From positions 1-14,667 of the forward strand of contig DCGQ01000022.1 in the NCBI GenBank assembly GCA_002314635.1: 14,667 nt of DNA, read 5' to 3'. The first letter of the stretch is position 1. Each line of letters begins with the position of its first letter. This document shows positions 1-7,236 of the stretch, one piece after another. The DNA comes from Clostridiales bacterium UBA1774. Lineage in GTDB: Bacteria > Bacillota > Clostridia > Oscillospirales > Oscillospiraceae. The notes under the pieces are model-generated. The model had not been told where the DNA came from. It did not search any database and was given only the letters and a program-made list of their open reading frames with translations. The translations under genes were made by a program, and so were the position numbers.

Positions 1-1
1 G

Positions 2-265
2 GGACTGGTCAGAGGCATGGGGGACGGAACCTTCCGCCCCAATGACGGTCTTACATGGGCGCAGCTTGCCGCCGTCTGTATGCGGTATGCCGGGGTGGAG
101 GAAGCGGCGGAGGATGCGTGGGACGCGGCAGCACTGAAATGGGCCGGTGCCGCCGGGATTCTGACGCCGTCTGCCGAGGCTTCGGGCAGCCGGACCGTCA
201 CCCGAGGGGAAGCGATTCTAGCCGTCCTGCAGACGATGCAGGGCGCAGAACAGAATGACAACTAA
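2..265 (+). CDS. SLH (S-layer homology) domain protein, C-terminal fragment
   Basis: The reading frame is open from base 2, so the gene starts before the window; the ATG at 17 is internal. The visible 87 residues carry the classic end of an SLH repeat, G-x-G-D-G-T-F-R-P-N-D followed by a short helix (LTWAQLAAVCMRYAG). A second, more degenerate repeat follows, with a W-A-x-x-A-G-I-L block and a V-T-R-G-E-A-I-L-A-V-L helix. SLH repeats non-covalently bind pyruvylated secondary cell-wall polymers and anchor exported proteins to the Gram-positive surface; this is family knowledge. SLH repeats are normally at a protein end, which fits this being the C-terminus. The catalytic or structural domain of the protein lies outside the window, so its job is unknown. 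A hairpin terminator follows directly. Confidence 0.85.
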   Translation, partial: GLVRGMGDGTFRPNDGLTWAQLAAVCMRYAGVEEAAEDAWDAAALKWAGAAGILTPSAEASGSRTVTRGEAILAVLQTMQGAEQNDN

Positions 266-270
266 AAATA

Positions 271-311
271 CCGGGCGCTGTCTCGATCAGTACGAGACGG
301 CGCCCGGTTTC
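271..311. terminator. Bidirectional intrinsic terminator between SLH gene and sigma gene
   Basis: A 15-bp stem (271-285 with 293-307, one G-T wobble) encloses a 7-base loop. On the minus strand it is followed by a T-rich TATTTTTA tract, so it looks like the main terminator of the sigma gene. On the plus strand it is followed by only TTTCTG, so it would end the SLH gene less strongly. The two genes converge on it. Confidence 0.85.
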
Positions 312-348
312 TGCTCAGATGTATCAGTCGGCGGGGTTGGGATTCGGC

Positions 349-1624
349 TCAGTCCGCCTCCATAAAGTCCTTCAGCTTTTTCGCTCTGGTGGGGTGGCGC
401 AGCTTTTTCAGCGCCTTGGCTTCGATCTGGCGGATGCGTTCACGGGTCATTGAAGGCCTTGCCCACTTCCTCCAGCGTCCGGCACTGACCGTCGATCAAA
501 CCGAAACGCTGAATGATGACCTGCCGCTCCCGGTCGGTCAGCGTGTTCAGAACCTCCATCAGCTGCTCCCGCAGCAGGGTGTTGTTGGTGGCCTCCACCG
601 GGCCTGCATTGAACTCGTCCTTGATGAAGTCGCCCAGATGGGAGTCGTCCTCCTCACCGATGGGCGTTTCCAGACTGACCGGGTCCATGCCGATGCGGAG
701 AATCTCGTTGACCTTGCTGACGGGCATCTTGATTTCCTCCGCGATCTCCTCCGGGGTGGGGTCTCTGCCGTATTCCTGCAGAAGCTGGCGGGAGACGCGA
801 ACCACCTTGTTCATGGTCTCCACCATATGCACCGGGATGCGGATGGTTCTGGCCTGATCGGCGATGGCGCGGGTGATGGCCTGCCGGATCCACCAGGTCG
901 CGTAGGTGGAGAACTTGAAGCCCTTGGTATAGTCGAACTTCTCCACGGCCTTGATCAGACCCAGATTGCCTTCCTGAATCAGGTCCAGAAAGTGCATTCC
1001 GCGACCCACATATCGTTTGGCAATGGACACCACCAGACGCAGGTTGGCGTTGGCCATGCGCTCAGCGGCGTACTTGCTGCCTTCGCTCTTTTTCTTCGCC
1101 AGCTCGATTTCTTCCTCCGGCGTCAGCAGATCCACCTGACCGATCTCTTTCAGATAGAAGCGGATCGGGTCATCGGCGCTGAAGGATTCCATCAGCAGGT
1201 CTGTGGTTTTCAGCTCTTCCTCGGAGATCTCCTCGATCTCGTCCAGATTCGCACAGAAGCTTTCTTCATCGGGAACATCGTCAATGCTCAGCTTATCCTC
1301 GGGCAGATTGGCGCTGAAGGCTTCGCTGACCGTCTGAATGCCCATTTCGTCAATGGTTTCAAAGACCATGTCTGCCTTTTCCGCGTCCAGATGCAGCTCC
1401 TCCAGCAGGTCAACCACTTCCTTGACCAGCAGGCTGCCATTCTTCTTGCCCTTCTGCAGCAGGGCCTGAATCCGCTCCTCCGGGGTCAGGTTGGAAGCGG
1501 CCTTGGACTGGGACTGGGTCTGTCCGTGCTTTTTTGAGGCCGAGGCAGCGGCGGGTGCTTTTCCGCCTGCGGCTTTTTTCGGCGCCTGCTCCTGCTTTTC
1601 CTGCTCAGCGGCCTGACGCAGCAA
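349..1624 (-). CDS. rpoD: RNA polymerase primary sigma factor (sigma-70/SigA type), frameshifted in region 4.2
   Basis: Primary sigma factor that directs core RNA polymerase to housekeeping promoters. In order: a Lys/Ala-rich N-terminus, region 1.1 (L-T-P-E-E-R-I-Q), region 1.2 (DDPIRFYLKEIG), region 2 with NLRLVVSIAKRY, DLIQEGNLGLIKAVEKFD and FSTYATWWIRQAI, region 3 (PTPEEIAEE), and region 4 up to RTLEEVGKAFN. The first frame then reads D-P-stop at 440-448. The expected end, TRERIRQIEAKALKKLRHP and on to a stop at 349-351, lies in another frame at 349-447. The family consensus at the break is F-x-V-T-R-E-R; here the Val codon is reduced to one base, a net loss of 2 nt. Start: only TTG (1624) is available in frame, with no ribosome site. 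The frame stays open to 1702 and an AAGGAG sits at 1692-1697, just before an ATA codon (1685-1687), so the true N-terminus is probably near 1687. The gene is monocistronic with its own promoter and no dnaG beside it. Either it is a sequencing error or the copy is non-functional. Confidence 0.9.
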
Positions 1625-1728
1625 TTCGTCTGCCGCGGCCTGCAGTTCTCTTGAGCTGGTTCCACCACTATATGTACTCGTGGCTATGCACTCCTTACAC
1701 TTTCATTCTTTCTTTTCAGCGGAACGAC

Positions 1729-1757
1729 ATTATAAAGGATGCATCGTTTTGATGCAA
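1729..1757 (-). promoter_or_regulatory. Promoter of the sigma factor gene
   Basis: Read on the minus strand: TTGCAT (1757-1752), a 17-base spacer, then a perfect TATAAT (1734-1729). It lies about 35 bases upstream of the AAGGAG ribosome site at 1692-1697. Match and spacing are good for a sigma-A promoter. Confidence 0.7.
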
Positions 1758-1782
1758 CTGCGTTTTGAGACACAAAACGATG
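1742..1782. repeat. Inverted repeat and CGTTTTG motif cluster over the sigma promoter
   Basis: CATCGTTTT (1742-1750) is exactly inverted as AAAACGATG (1774-1782). The core CGTTTTG occurs twice in direct orientation (1745-1751 and 1761-1767) and once inverted (1773-1779). One copy is in the promoter spacer and two lie just upstream of the -35 box. A shorter palindrome, TGCATC-GTTTT-GATGCA (1740-1756), overlaps the first copy. The placement is what an operator would have; no regulator is identified, so function is inference. Confidence 0.45.
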
Positions 1783-1802
1783 TATTCCATACACTATAAG
1801 AT

Positions 1803-1848
1803 AAAAAAACGCTGGTGTGTCGTAAATTGTCGAATAAAATCGAAGCGT
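1803..1848 (-). terminator. Possible weak terminator after the ABC permease
   Basis: On the minus strand ACGCT (1848-1844) could pair with AGCGT (1813-1809), followed by a run of seven Ts. The intervening loop is long but holds a small internal TCGA-TCGA hairpin. The stem is short, so this is only a candidate; no better terminator is seen in the gap 1688-1877. Confidence 0.25.
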
Positions 1849-1877
1849 GTAGCTATTAATTCATAAGAAACGGGAGG

Positions 1878-4800
1878 TTATTCCACGCTTTTCAGCGCCT
1901 CGATAGGATCGATCCGATCCAGAAATCCGTTGGTGATCAGATCCACCACGATGGCAAACCCGAAGGTGATGCCGCCGGAGATCAGGAAGCTGACGGGATG
2001 CACCACCGTCCGGAATACGATGGCGGGCAGCTCCAGCACAGCGCCCAGCATATCGCCCAGCAGCACGCCCAGCGGAAGTCCTGCCGCAATGCCGATCACC
2101 GTGAGGATCAGCGTTTCCTTGTTCACATAGCGGTGAACCTCCGTGTCATAGAACCCCAGCACCTTGATGGTGGCCAGCTCCCGATCCCGTTCGGAGATGT
2201 TGGTGGTGGACAGGGTAAACAGCACCACAAAGGCCAGCGCACCGGCCAGCACCAGCACCACGTAGACTACCAGATTCATGAGGATGAACGCCTTGGAAAA
2301 CTCGCTTTTCAGCTTCTCCACGCTGGTGACGGAAAGCACCGCGTCCAGCGCGGAAAGTCCCTCCGCAAAGGCGGATTCCGCCGTGTCCGGGGTCAGACAC
2401 AGCAGCTCCGCATTCCATTCCACCGGCTCAAACAGGGTCTCATACCAGCTTCGGGTCACGAATACCGCGTTGCCCAGATAGTATTCCACCAGCGCGTTCA
2501 GCGGGCCTTCCGCCTGCTGCAGCGACATATCCTGCAGCAGCAGGGTATCGCCCGGCGCGTAGTCCAGCACCATGCCGATGTTCTCCGTGGCGTAAAACCC
2601 GTCCTGTTCCGCGGTGACGGTGCCGCCCTCCGTGGATTCCAGCGTGAAGAAGGGGGAAAGCTCCGCACCGTCGGGAATCACATAGAGCTGGGTGGAAAGA
2701 ATGACGCCGTCCGCATTGCGGATCTGAACATTGGAGACCTGTACCGCCAGCCGGGATTGAATGGAACTGCTGCGGGCATCCAGCCACGCCTCCATCTCAT
2801 CGAAATCCGCGCCGCCTGCGGTGACTGCCATAATATCGTAGGCTGTGATGTCCTCATACTGCCGGGGCAGCAGATCGGCCACCGTGTCCTTGATGGAAAA
2901 ACCGCAGAGCAGCAGACCGGTGCAGCCTGCAATGCCGAACACCGTCATGAGGAAGCGCTTCTGATAGCGGAACAGGTTCCGCGCCGTGACCTTGTTCAGA
3001 AAGGACAGCCTGCGCCACACCGGCCGGATCCGTTCCAGCAGGATCCGGGAGCCGGCCGCCGGCGCTTTGGGACGCATCAGCGTGGCCGGCGTCTGCCGCA
3101 GCGCGGACTGGCAGGAGATCACGGTGGTTCCCGCGATGGCCGCGCAGAACAGCGCGGCGCTTCCCACGCCCATGGGCAGGCTGTAAGCCAGCGTATAGTC
3201 CGGCACCAGATACATGGTGCGGAAAATGATGATCAGAATCTTCGGCACCGCGATGTAACCGGCCAGATTCCCCAGAATGCCGCCCAACAGGGCGGAAAGG
3301 AAGGCGAAAACCACGTATTTCCGCCGAATTTCCACATCGGTGAAGCCCAGCGCCTGATAGGTTCCGATCAGACCCCGGTTTTCATCCACCATACGGGTGA
3401 CGGTGGTGAGGCTGATCAGCACGGCCACCAGCAGGAACATCACCGGGAAGAAGGTGCCGATGGACTGGATGCAGTCCGCATCACTGGAGATGTCCGCAAA
3501 GCCGTCCATAGCGCCCCGATCCCGCACATACCAGATACAGTCGCCAATGTCCTCCAGCTCCTGCCATGCGTCTGCCATCCGAGCCTCCGCATCGGCCTTT
3601 TTGTCCAGATACTCGGCCAGACCGTCCGCATATTCCGCTTCGCCGTCCTCCAGCTCCTGCCGACCGTCCTCCAGCTCCTGCCGTGCGTCCGCGATCTCCT
3701 GCGCTGCCTCAGCTTCGGCTTTGTCCAGCTCCCGCTGACCTTCCAGCAGGTCTGCCTCCGCCTGTTCCGCCTCCGCTTTCTTTTCCGCCAGCTCGGTTCG
3801 ACCCGCTTCCAGCTCGGCGCGGCCTTCGTTCAGCGCCTGCTGTCCCGCTTCCAGCTCCGCCTCGGCGGCAAGCAGCTGCGCTTCCTGCAGGCTGATCTCA
3901 TCCCATGCCCCGCGAAACTGTGCTTCGGCAGCGGTTTTCTGCGCTTCCAGCTCCGCGATCGTGGCTTCCAGCGCGGCTTTCTGCTCCAAAAGCGCGGTCT
4001 TCTGCGCTTCGTATTCCGGCGGCAGCACCGGCGGCATCTGGGCAAGCGCTTCCTCGATCTGGGTCAGACCGGCCTTGGCCTGCATTAGACCGCCCTCCAG
4101 CTGCGACAGAATTTCAGTCTGCTGCGCGGTCAGCTGATCCTTTCCGGCATCCAGCTGTGCCTTGCCCTCCGAAAGCTGCCGGAACCCGTCCGCCAGCGTC
4201 AGAGCATTGGCCTCCAGCTCCGCTTCGCCCTCCGAAAGCGTTTCCTCCGCGTCCTGAAGCTGGATTTTGCCGTCCTCCAGCGCTTTCCAACCGTCCTCCA
4301 GCTCCTGCCGGGCATCCGCCAGCTTCTGCATGGCGTCGGCGGACTCGGCTTCCAGCTGCGCTTCTCCGTCCCGCAGCTCGACCCAGCCGTCGTCCAGCTC
4401 TTTCCGTGCGTCTGCCAGCTGGGCTTCCGCATCGGCAAAGGCGTCGTCCACCTTGCGCTGCGCCTTTGACAGCTTCTCCGTGGCTTCCTCCAGCACCGCG
4501 TCATACCGCGCCTGTTCCCGCTGCGCCATGAGGCTCTGTTCCATATCCTGTTTCGCTGCCGAAACCAGCCGGTCATAGTCCTCGGAGAAGCTGCTCAAAG
4601 CAGCCGTATCCCGGACGGACAGATTCACCGCCGTGTAGTAATCACTGACCACGGCCTCCGGCAGCAGGAAACAGTGGCATACCCGGGTCTCGGAGCTGCG
4701 GAAGGAGGTGGTGCCCGCCGGATTGATCACGGCAGTCACATCCACCACCGCGCCCACGATGGTAAACGAGGTGTTGGGCAGGTTGGGGGTCTCCGTTTCC

Positions 4801-5315
4801 TCCAGCTCCTCCAGACCTTCCAAATCCGATTCCGCTGCCGGTTCCGGCTCCGCAAGCGTTTCCAGAATCACCAGCGTGTCGCCCAGCTTCATGCCGGTAT
4901 CCGTGAGAAAATCCCGGGACACCGCCACTTCAAAAGCGTTTTCCGGCAGACGACCCTCCGTTACATAGGGCACATCCAACCCCTCCGGCGTGAAGGTGCT
5001 GATCTGCGCCTCCACCGTGCCGCCGGGCGTGACCAGCTGCACCTTCTCCGTATACACGCCCTCCGCCTGCAGAATGCCGGGCAGCGCCTGCAGCGCCTGC
5101 ACATCCGCGTCCGTGAGCCCCAGCGTGGAAACCACCGAAAGATCGTGGAGCCGCTGGCTGTCAAACAGCCGGTCGGCGGAGGTTCGCAGGTCATCGCAGG
5201 AGGCACGCAGACCGGTCATCATGGTCACGCCCAGCATGGAAATCAGCATCAGCGCCAGCAGCCGCTTTTTCTCCCCCAAAATGGTGCGGAAAATATCCTT
5301 CTGATATGCTCTCAT
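1878..5315 (-). CDS. Large FtsX-type ABC transporter permease with long extracellular coiled coil
   Basis: Membrane subunit of a MacB/LolCDE-like (type VII) ABC system, which as a family uses ATP hydrolysis to move extracytoplasmic domains or lipophilic substrates rather than import solutes. 1145 residues from ATG 5315; a TTG at 5339 lies inside the ATPase gene and is less likely. One N-terminal membrane helix (about 20-36) is followed by an extracellular domain, a charged coiled coil (about 257-590), three membrane helices (about 620-640, 665-690, 718-737) forming an FtsX domain, a fifth helix (about 788-807), a second extracellular domain, and three final helices (about 1010-1128) forming a second FtsX domain. 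The coiled coil contains xxxLxxG heptads (for example LADGFRQLSEGKAQLDAGKD), like those of YhgE/Pip surface proteins. It starts 4 bases after the ATPase stop and is surely co-transcribed. Ordinary permeases of this type are much shorter. Substrate unknown. Confidence 0.9.
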   Translation of the reverse strand: MRAYQKDIFRTILGEKKRLLALMLISMLGVTMMTGLRASCDDLRTSADRLFDSQRLHDLSVVSTLGLTDADVQALQALPGILQAEGVYTEKVQLVTPGGTVEAQISTFTPEGLDVPYVTEGRLPENAFEVAVSRDFLTDTGMKLGDTLVILETLAEPEPAAESDLEGLEELEETETPNLPNTSFTIVGAVVDVTAVINPAGTTSFRSSETRVCHCFLLPEAVVSDYYTAVNLSVRDTAALSSFSEDYDRLVSAAKQDMEQSLMAQREQARYDAVLEEATEKLSKAQRKVDDAFADAEAQLADARKELDDGWVELRDGEAQLEAESADAMQKLADARQELEDGWKALEDGKIQLQDAEETLSEGEAELEANALTLADGFRQLSEGKAQLDAGKDQLTAQQTEILSQLEGGLMQAKAGLTQIEEALAQMPPVLPPEYEAQKTALLEQKAALEATIAELEAQKTAAEAQFRGAWDEISLQEAQLLAAEAELEAGQQALNEGRAELEAGRTELAEKKAEAEQAEADLLEGQRELDKAEAEAAQEIADARQELEDGRQELEDGEAEYADGLAEYLDKKADAEARMADAWQELEDIGDCIWYVRDRGAMDGFADISSDADCIQSIGTFFPVMFLLVAVLISLTTVTRMVDENRGLIGTYQALGFTDVEIRRKYVVFAFLSALLGGILGNLAGYIAVPKILIIIFRTMYLVPDYTLAYSLPMGVGSAALFCAAIAGTTVISCQSALRQTPATLMRPKAPAAGSRILLERIRPVWRRLSFLNKVTARNLFRYQKRFLMTVFGIAGCTGLLLCGFSIKDTVADLLPRQYEDITAYDIMAVTAGGADFDEMEAWLDARSSSIQSRLAVQVSNVQIRNADGVILSTQLYVIPDGAELSPFFTLESTEGGTVTAEQDGFYATENIGMVLDYAPGDTLLLQDMSLQQAEGPLNALVEYYLGNAVFVTRSWYETLFEPVEWNAELLCLTPDTAESAFAEGLSALDAVLSVTSVEKLKSEFSKAFILMNLVVYVVLVLAGALAFVVLFTLSTTNISERDRELATIKVLGFYDTEVHRYVNKETLILTVIGIAAGLPLGVLLGDMLGAVLELPAIVFRTVVHPVSFLISGGITFGFAIVVDLITNGFLDRIDPIEALKSVE
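3548..4547 (-). other. Coiled-coil coding stretch with internal repetition (xxxLxxG heptads)
   Basis: This part of the permease gene encodes about 330 residues rich in Glu, Ala, Leu, Gln and Lys. Repeated units such as ARQELEDG and EAELEAG recur, visible in DNA as many copies of CCAGCTC and CAGCTCCTGCC on the plus strand. A Pro-rich break (MPPVLPPEYE) near residue 430 probably splits two helices into an antiparallel hairpin. Because the preceding membrane helix is N-terminal, the coil should sit outside the membrane. Confidence 0.8.
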
Positions 5316-5319
5316 CGGC

Positions 5320-6021
5320 TTACCACTCAATCTCCGCAATGGGGGTGGGGGCGGGATTCCGGGTCTCGGAAATCACGGCGCCGCTTTTAAAGCGGATCAG
5401 CCGGTCGGCCATGGGAGCCAGCGCCGAATTGTGGGTGATCAGCAGGACGGTGATCCCGTCCTTCCTGCAGGTGTCCTGCAGCAGCTGCAGGATCTGCTTG
5501 CCGGTCACATAGTCCAGCGCGCCGGTAGGCTCATCGCAGAGCAGCAGCTTGGGACGCTTGGCAATGGCGCGGGCAATGGATACCCGCTGCTGTTCGCCGC
5601 CGGAAAGCTGGGCGGGGAAGTTGCCCATCCGATGCTCCAGACCTACCTTTTTCAGCACCTCTGCCGCATCCAGCGAATTTTTGCAGACCTGCGCCGCCAG
5701 CTCCACATTTTCCAGCGCCGTCAGGTTGGGAACCAGATTGTAGAACTGAAATACGAAGCCGATATCCGAGCGGCGGTACTCCACCAGCTTCTTCCGACCC
5801 AGCGCGGTGATATCCGTTCCGTCTACCACCAGCCGTCCTTCACTGGCGGTGTCCATCCCGCCCAGAATGTTCAGCGCGGTGGTCTTTCCGGCACCGGAGG
5901 AACCCAGAATCACCGCCAGTTCGCCCTTTTCCACGGTGAACTGCGCCTTGTTCAGCGCAAGGATCTCCGTGTCCCCGCTGCCGTACCGTTTTGTGATGGA
6001 CTGAAACTCAATGTATGCCAT
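5320..6021 (-). CDS. ABC transporter ATP-binding protein (MacB/LolD/SalX family)
   Basis: Cytoplasmic ATPase partner of the downstream FtsX-type permease. 233 residues from ATG 6021, chosen because GGAG lies 6 bases upstream. Motifs in order: A-loop region ITKRYGSGD, Walker A GSSGAGKTT (about residue 40), Q-loop FVFQFYNLVPNLTALENV, ABC signature LSGGEQQRVSIARAIA, Walker B LLLCDEPTGALD, and H-loop ITHN. The QFYNLVPNLTALENV stretch is typical of the LolD/MacB branch. All catalytic residues are present, so the enzyme should be active. A strong promoter lies 35 bases upstream, and the permease gene begins 4 bases after the stop, giving a two-gene operon. There is no adjacent two-component system, unlike many bacitracin-type (BceAB) pairs, so an antimicrobial-resistance role is not supported by context. 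Confidence 0.95.
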   Translation of the reverse strand: MAYIEFQSITKRYGSGDTEILALNKAQFTVEKGELAVILGSSGAGKTTALNILGGMDTASEGRLVVDGTDITALGRKKLVEYRRSDIGFVFQFYNLVPNLTALENVELAAQVCKNSLDAAEVLKKVGLEHRMGNFPAQLSGGEQQRVSIARAIAKRPKLLLCDEPTGALDYVTGKQILQLLQDTCRKDGITVLLITHNSALAPMADRLIRFKSGAVISETRNPAPTPIAEIEW

Positions 6022-6055
6022 ATGATACTCCGAATCCTTTATTTGATAACATTTC

Positions 6056-6085
6056 ATTATACCGCAGGAATTGCACGGCTGTCAA
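6056..6085 (-). promoter_or_regulatory. Promoter of the ABC operon
   Basis: Minus-strand consensus elements: TTGACA (6085-6080), an 18-base spacer, and TATAAT (6061-6056), both perfect. It lies between the end of the small unknown gene at 6105 and the ATPase start at 6021, so the ABC operon has its own start of transcription. Confidence 0.85.
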
Positions 6086-6104
6086 TATAGAAAACGGGGT
6101 GCGA

Positions 6105-6413
6105 TCAGCCCGTTTCCGGAACGGAGCAAATGCGCCCCTGCTCCCACAATGCGAAGAAGCTTTCGCCGTGAAGCAGCGGCTGGCAGAGCAGACCGGACAC
6201 ATCCGCCTCGTCAAGATCATACAGAATGTCGTACAGCTCCTGCCCCAGACGGGTGGGTTTTTCCCCCAGACGCCAGAGGCTCAGATAATCGCAGCCCTTG
6301 TTGTTGTCCGTCTGGATCCGGTAACGCTCCCCGCCGCAGGTAAACTCCAGCCAGTGACGGGTATTCAGCGCTTCCAGAACGGCGGCGGCCGCCGGGTGAG
6401 AATCAAACTGCAT
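6105..6413 (-). CDS. Small protein of unknown function (102 residues)
   Basis: I do not recognise this protein. The start at ATG 6413 is supported by AAGGAGG 7 bases upstream; the longer upstream frame has no ribosome site and a basic, non-protein-like composition. The product is a soluble, acidic 102-residue protein with no signal peptide or membrane helix. It begins MQFDSHPAAAAVLEAL and contains a beta-like stretch WLEFTCGGERYRIQTDN, then YLSLWRLGEKP, an acidic helix LYDILYDLDEADVSGLL, and a C-terminal GESFFALWEQG. The pattern resembles small stand-alone cytoplasmic proteins encoded beside unrelated operons. It is divergent from azlC and upstream of the ABC operon, which has its own promoter. 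No terminator is visible after it, so some read-through into the ABC operon is possible. Confidence 0.75.
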   Translation of the reverse strand: MQFDSHPAAAAVLEALNTRHWLEFTCGGERYRIQTDNNKGCDYLSLWRLGEKPTRLGQELYDILYDLDEADVSGLLCQPLLHGESFFALWEQGRICSVPETG

Positions 6414-6441
6414 CGTTCTGCCTCCTTTTCTGATCGAACCT

Positions 6442-6470
6442 ATTCTGACGCATCTGCGGAAAAAAAGCAA
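6442..6470 (-). promoter_or_regulatory. Possible promoter of the small unknown gene
   Basis: Minus-strand TTGCTT (6470-6465), 17-base spacer, CAGAAT (6447-6442). Moderate match; correctly placed ahead of the ribosome site at about 6421-6427, and back to back with the azlC promoter. Confidence 0.4.
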
Positions 6471-6473
6471 CAG

Positions 6474-6502
6474 TTGACGGATGAGCGGACAGCGTTTATG
6501 AT
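6474..6502 (+). promoter_or_regulatory. Promoter of azlCD
   Basis: TTGACG (6474-6479), 17-base spacer, TATGAT (6497-6502). A close sigma-A match about 40 bases ahead of azlC. Only three bases separate its -35 box from the opposite-strand candidate promoter. Confidence 0.75.
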
Positions 6503-6540
6503 AGGGAAGATTCCATGCGGAGGAGGAACACATCACGCCA

Positions 6541-7236
6541 ATGAACGGGTTTCGGAAATCCTTTCCTTTTACGATCCCGGTGATGGCAGGGTATCTGTCA
6601 CTGGGAATCGCCTACGGACTCCTGATGCAGCGCAGCGGTTACGGAGCCGGGTGGACGCTGCTGACCAGCGCACTGGTCTATGCAGGCAGCGCTCAGTTTC
6701 TGGGCGTGGGACTGCTGGCCGCAGGTGCGCCGCTGCTGCAGACTGCGACAGTGGTTTTCGTGCTGAATTTCCGGCATTTCTTTTACGGTCTGTCCATGAT
6801 CACCCGTTACCGGGACGCGGGGGCGCTGCGCCCTTACCTGATCTTCGGCCTGACGGATGAGACCTATGCCATTCTCAGCTCCGCGCCGCCGCCGGAGGGG
6901 GTGGAAAAGAACACGTTTTACCTTTGGGTGACGCTGCTGGATCACCTGTACTGGGTGCTTGGCTCCGTGCTGGGCGCCACCGTGGGCAGCCTGATCACCG
7001 TCAATACGGAGGGACTGGATTTTGCCATGACGGCGCTGTTTGCCGTGCTGTTTGTGGAACAGTGGAAGTCCCATCGGGATCACCGGGCACAGCTGATCGG
7101 TCTGGGGATCATTCTGGTTTCACTGAAGCTGCTTGGTGCGGAGCATTTCCTGATTCCCGGCCTGATCGTCATTTCCTCGCTGCTGCTGTGGATGGATTAC
7201 CGGGACCGGAAACGGGGACGGGAGGCGGCGGAATGA
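6541..7236 (+). CDS. azlC: Branched-chain amino acid exporter, large subunit (AzlC/YgaZ family)
   Basis: Inner-membrane large subunit of a two-part exporter. Homologues (B. subtilis AzlC, E. coli YgaZ) export branched-chain amino acids and toxic analogues such as azaleucine. 231 residues, the usual family length. Family signatures are visible: a GYLSLGIAYGLLMQRSGYG opening, ALVYAGSAQFLGVGLL (about residues 45-60), NFRHFFYGLSM (about 78-88) and LTDETYAIL (about 105-113), followed by several hydrophobic helices at the C-terminus. The ribosome site GGAGGAGG (6519-6526) is 14 bases from the ATG, longer than normal; no better in-frame start is seen. The last bases overlap the azlD start (ATGA), so the two are translationally coupled. 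No Lrp-type regulator gene is adjacent. Confidence 0.93.
   Translation: MNGFRKSFPFTIPVMAGYLSLGIAYGLLMQRSGYGAGWTLLTSALVYAGSAQFLGVGLLAAGAPLLQTATVVFVLNFRHFFYGLSMITRYRDAGALRPYLIFGLTDETYAILSSAPPPEGVEKNTFYLWVTLLDHLYWVLGSVLGATVGSLITVNTEGLDFAMTALFAVLFVEQWKSHRDHRAQLIGLGIILVSLKLLGAEHFLIPGLIVISSLLLWMDYRDRKRGREAAE

Noticed and set aside
440..448. Programmed +1 frameshift in the sigma gene
   Set aside because: The site CCG-TGA is not a known slippery sequence, and a shift there would still leave the product a residue short of the family consensus; a TG dinucleotide loss explains it better.
389..1537. Long plus-strand open frame opposite the sigma gene
   Set aside because: It is antisense to clearly recognisable sigma-70 domains; its composition (Gln, His, Leu rich) is the usual shadow of a GC-rich gene, and it has no ribosome site.
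1998..4088. 696-codon plus-strand open frame opposite the ABC permease
   Set aside because: It mirrors the repetitive coiled-coil and FtsX coding sequence; it shows no domain of its own, no ribosome site and no promoter.
3600..4450. Repeated CCAGCTC/CAGCTCCTGCC units as a CRISPR or tandem-repeat array
   Set aside because: Spacing is irregular and multiples of three; they simply reflect repeated E-L-E-D-G and E-A-E-L-E codons in the coiled coil.
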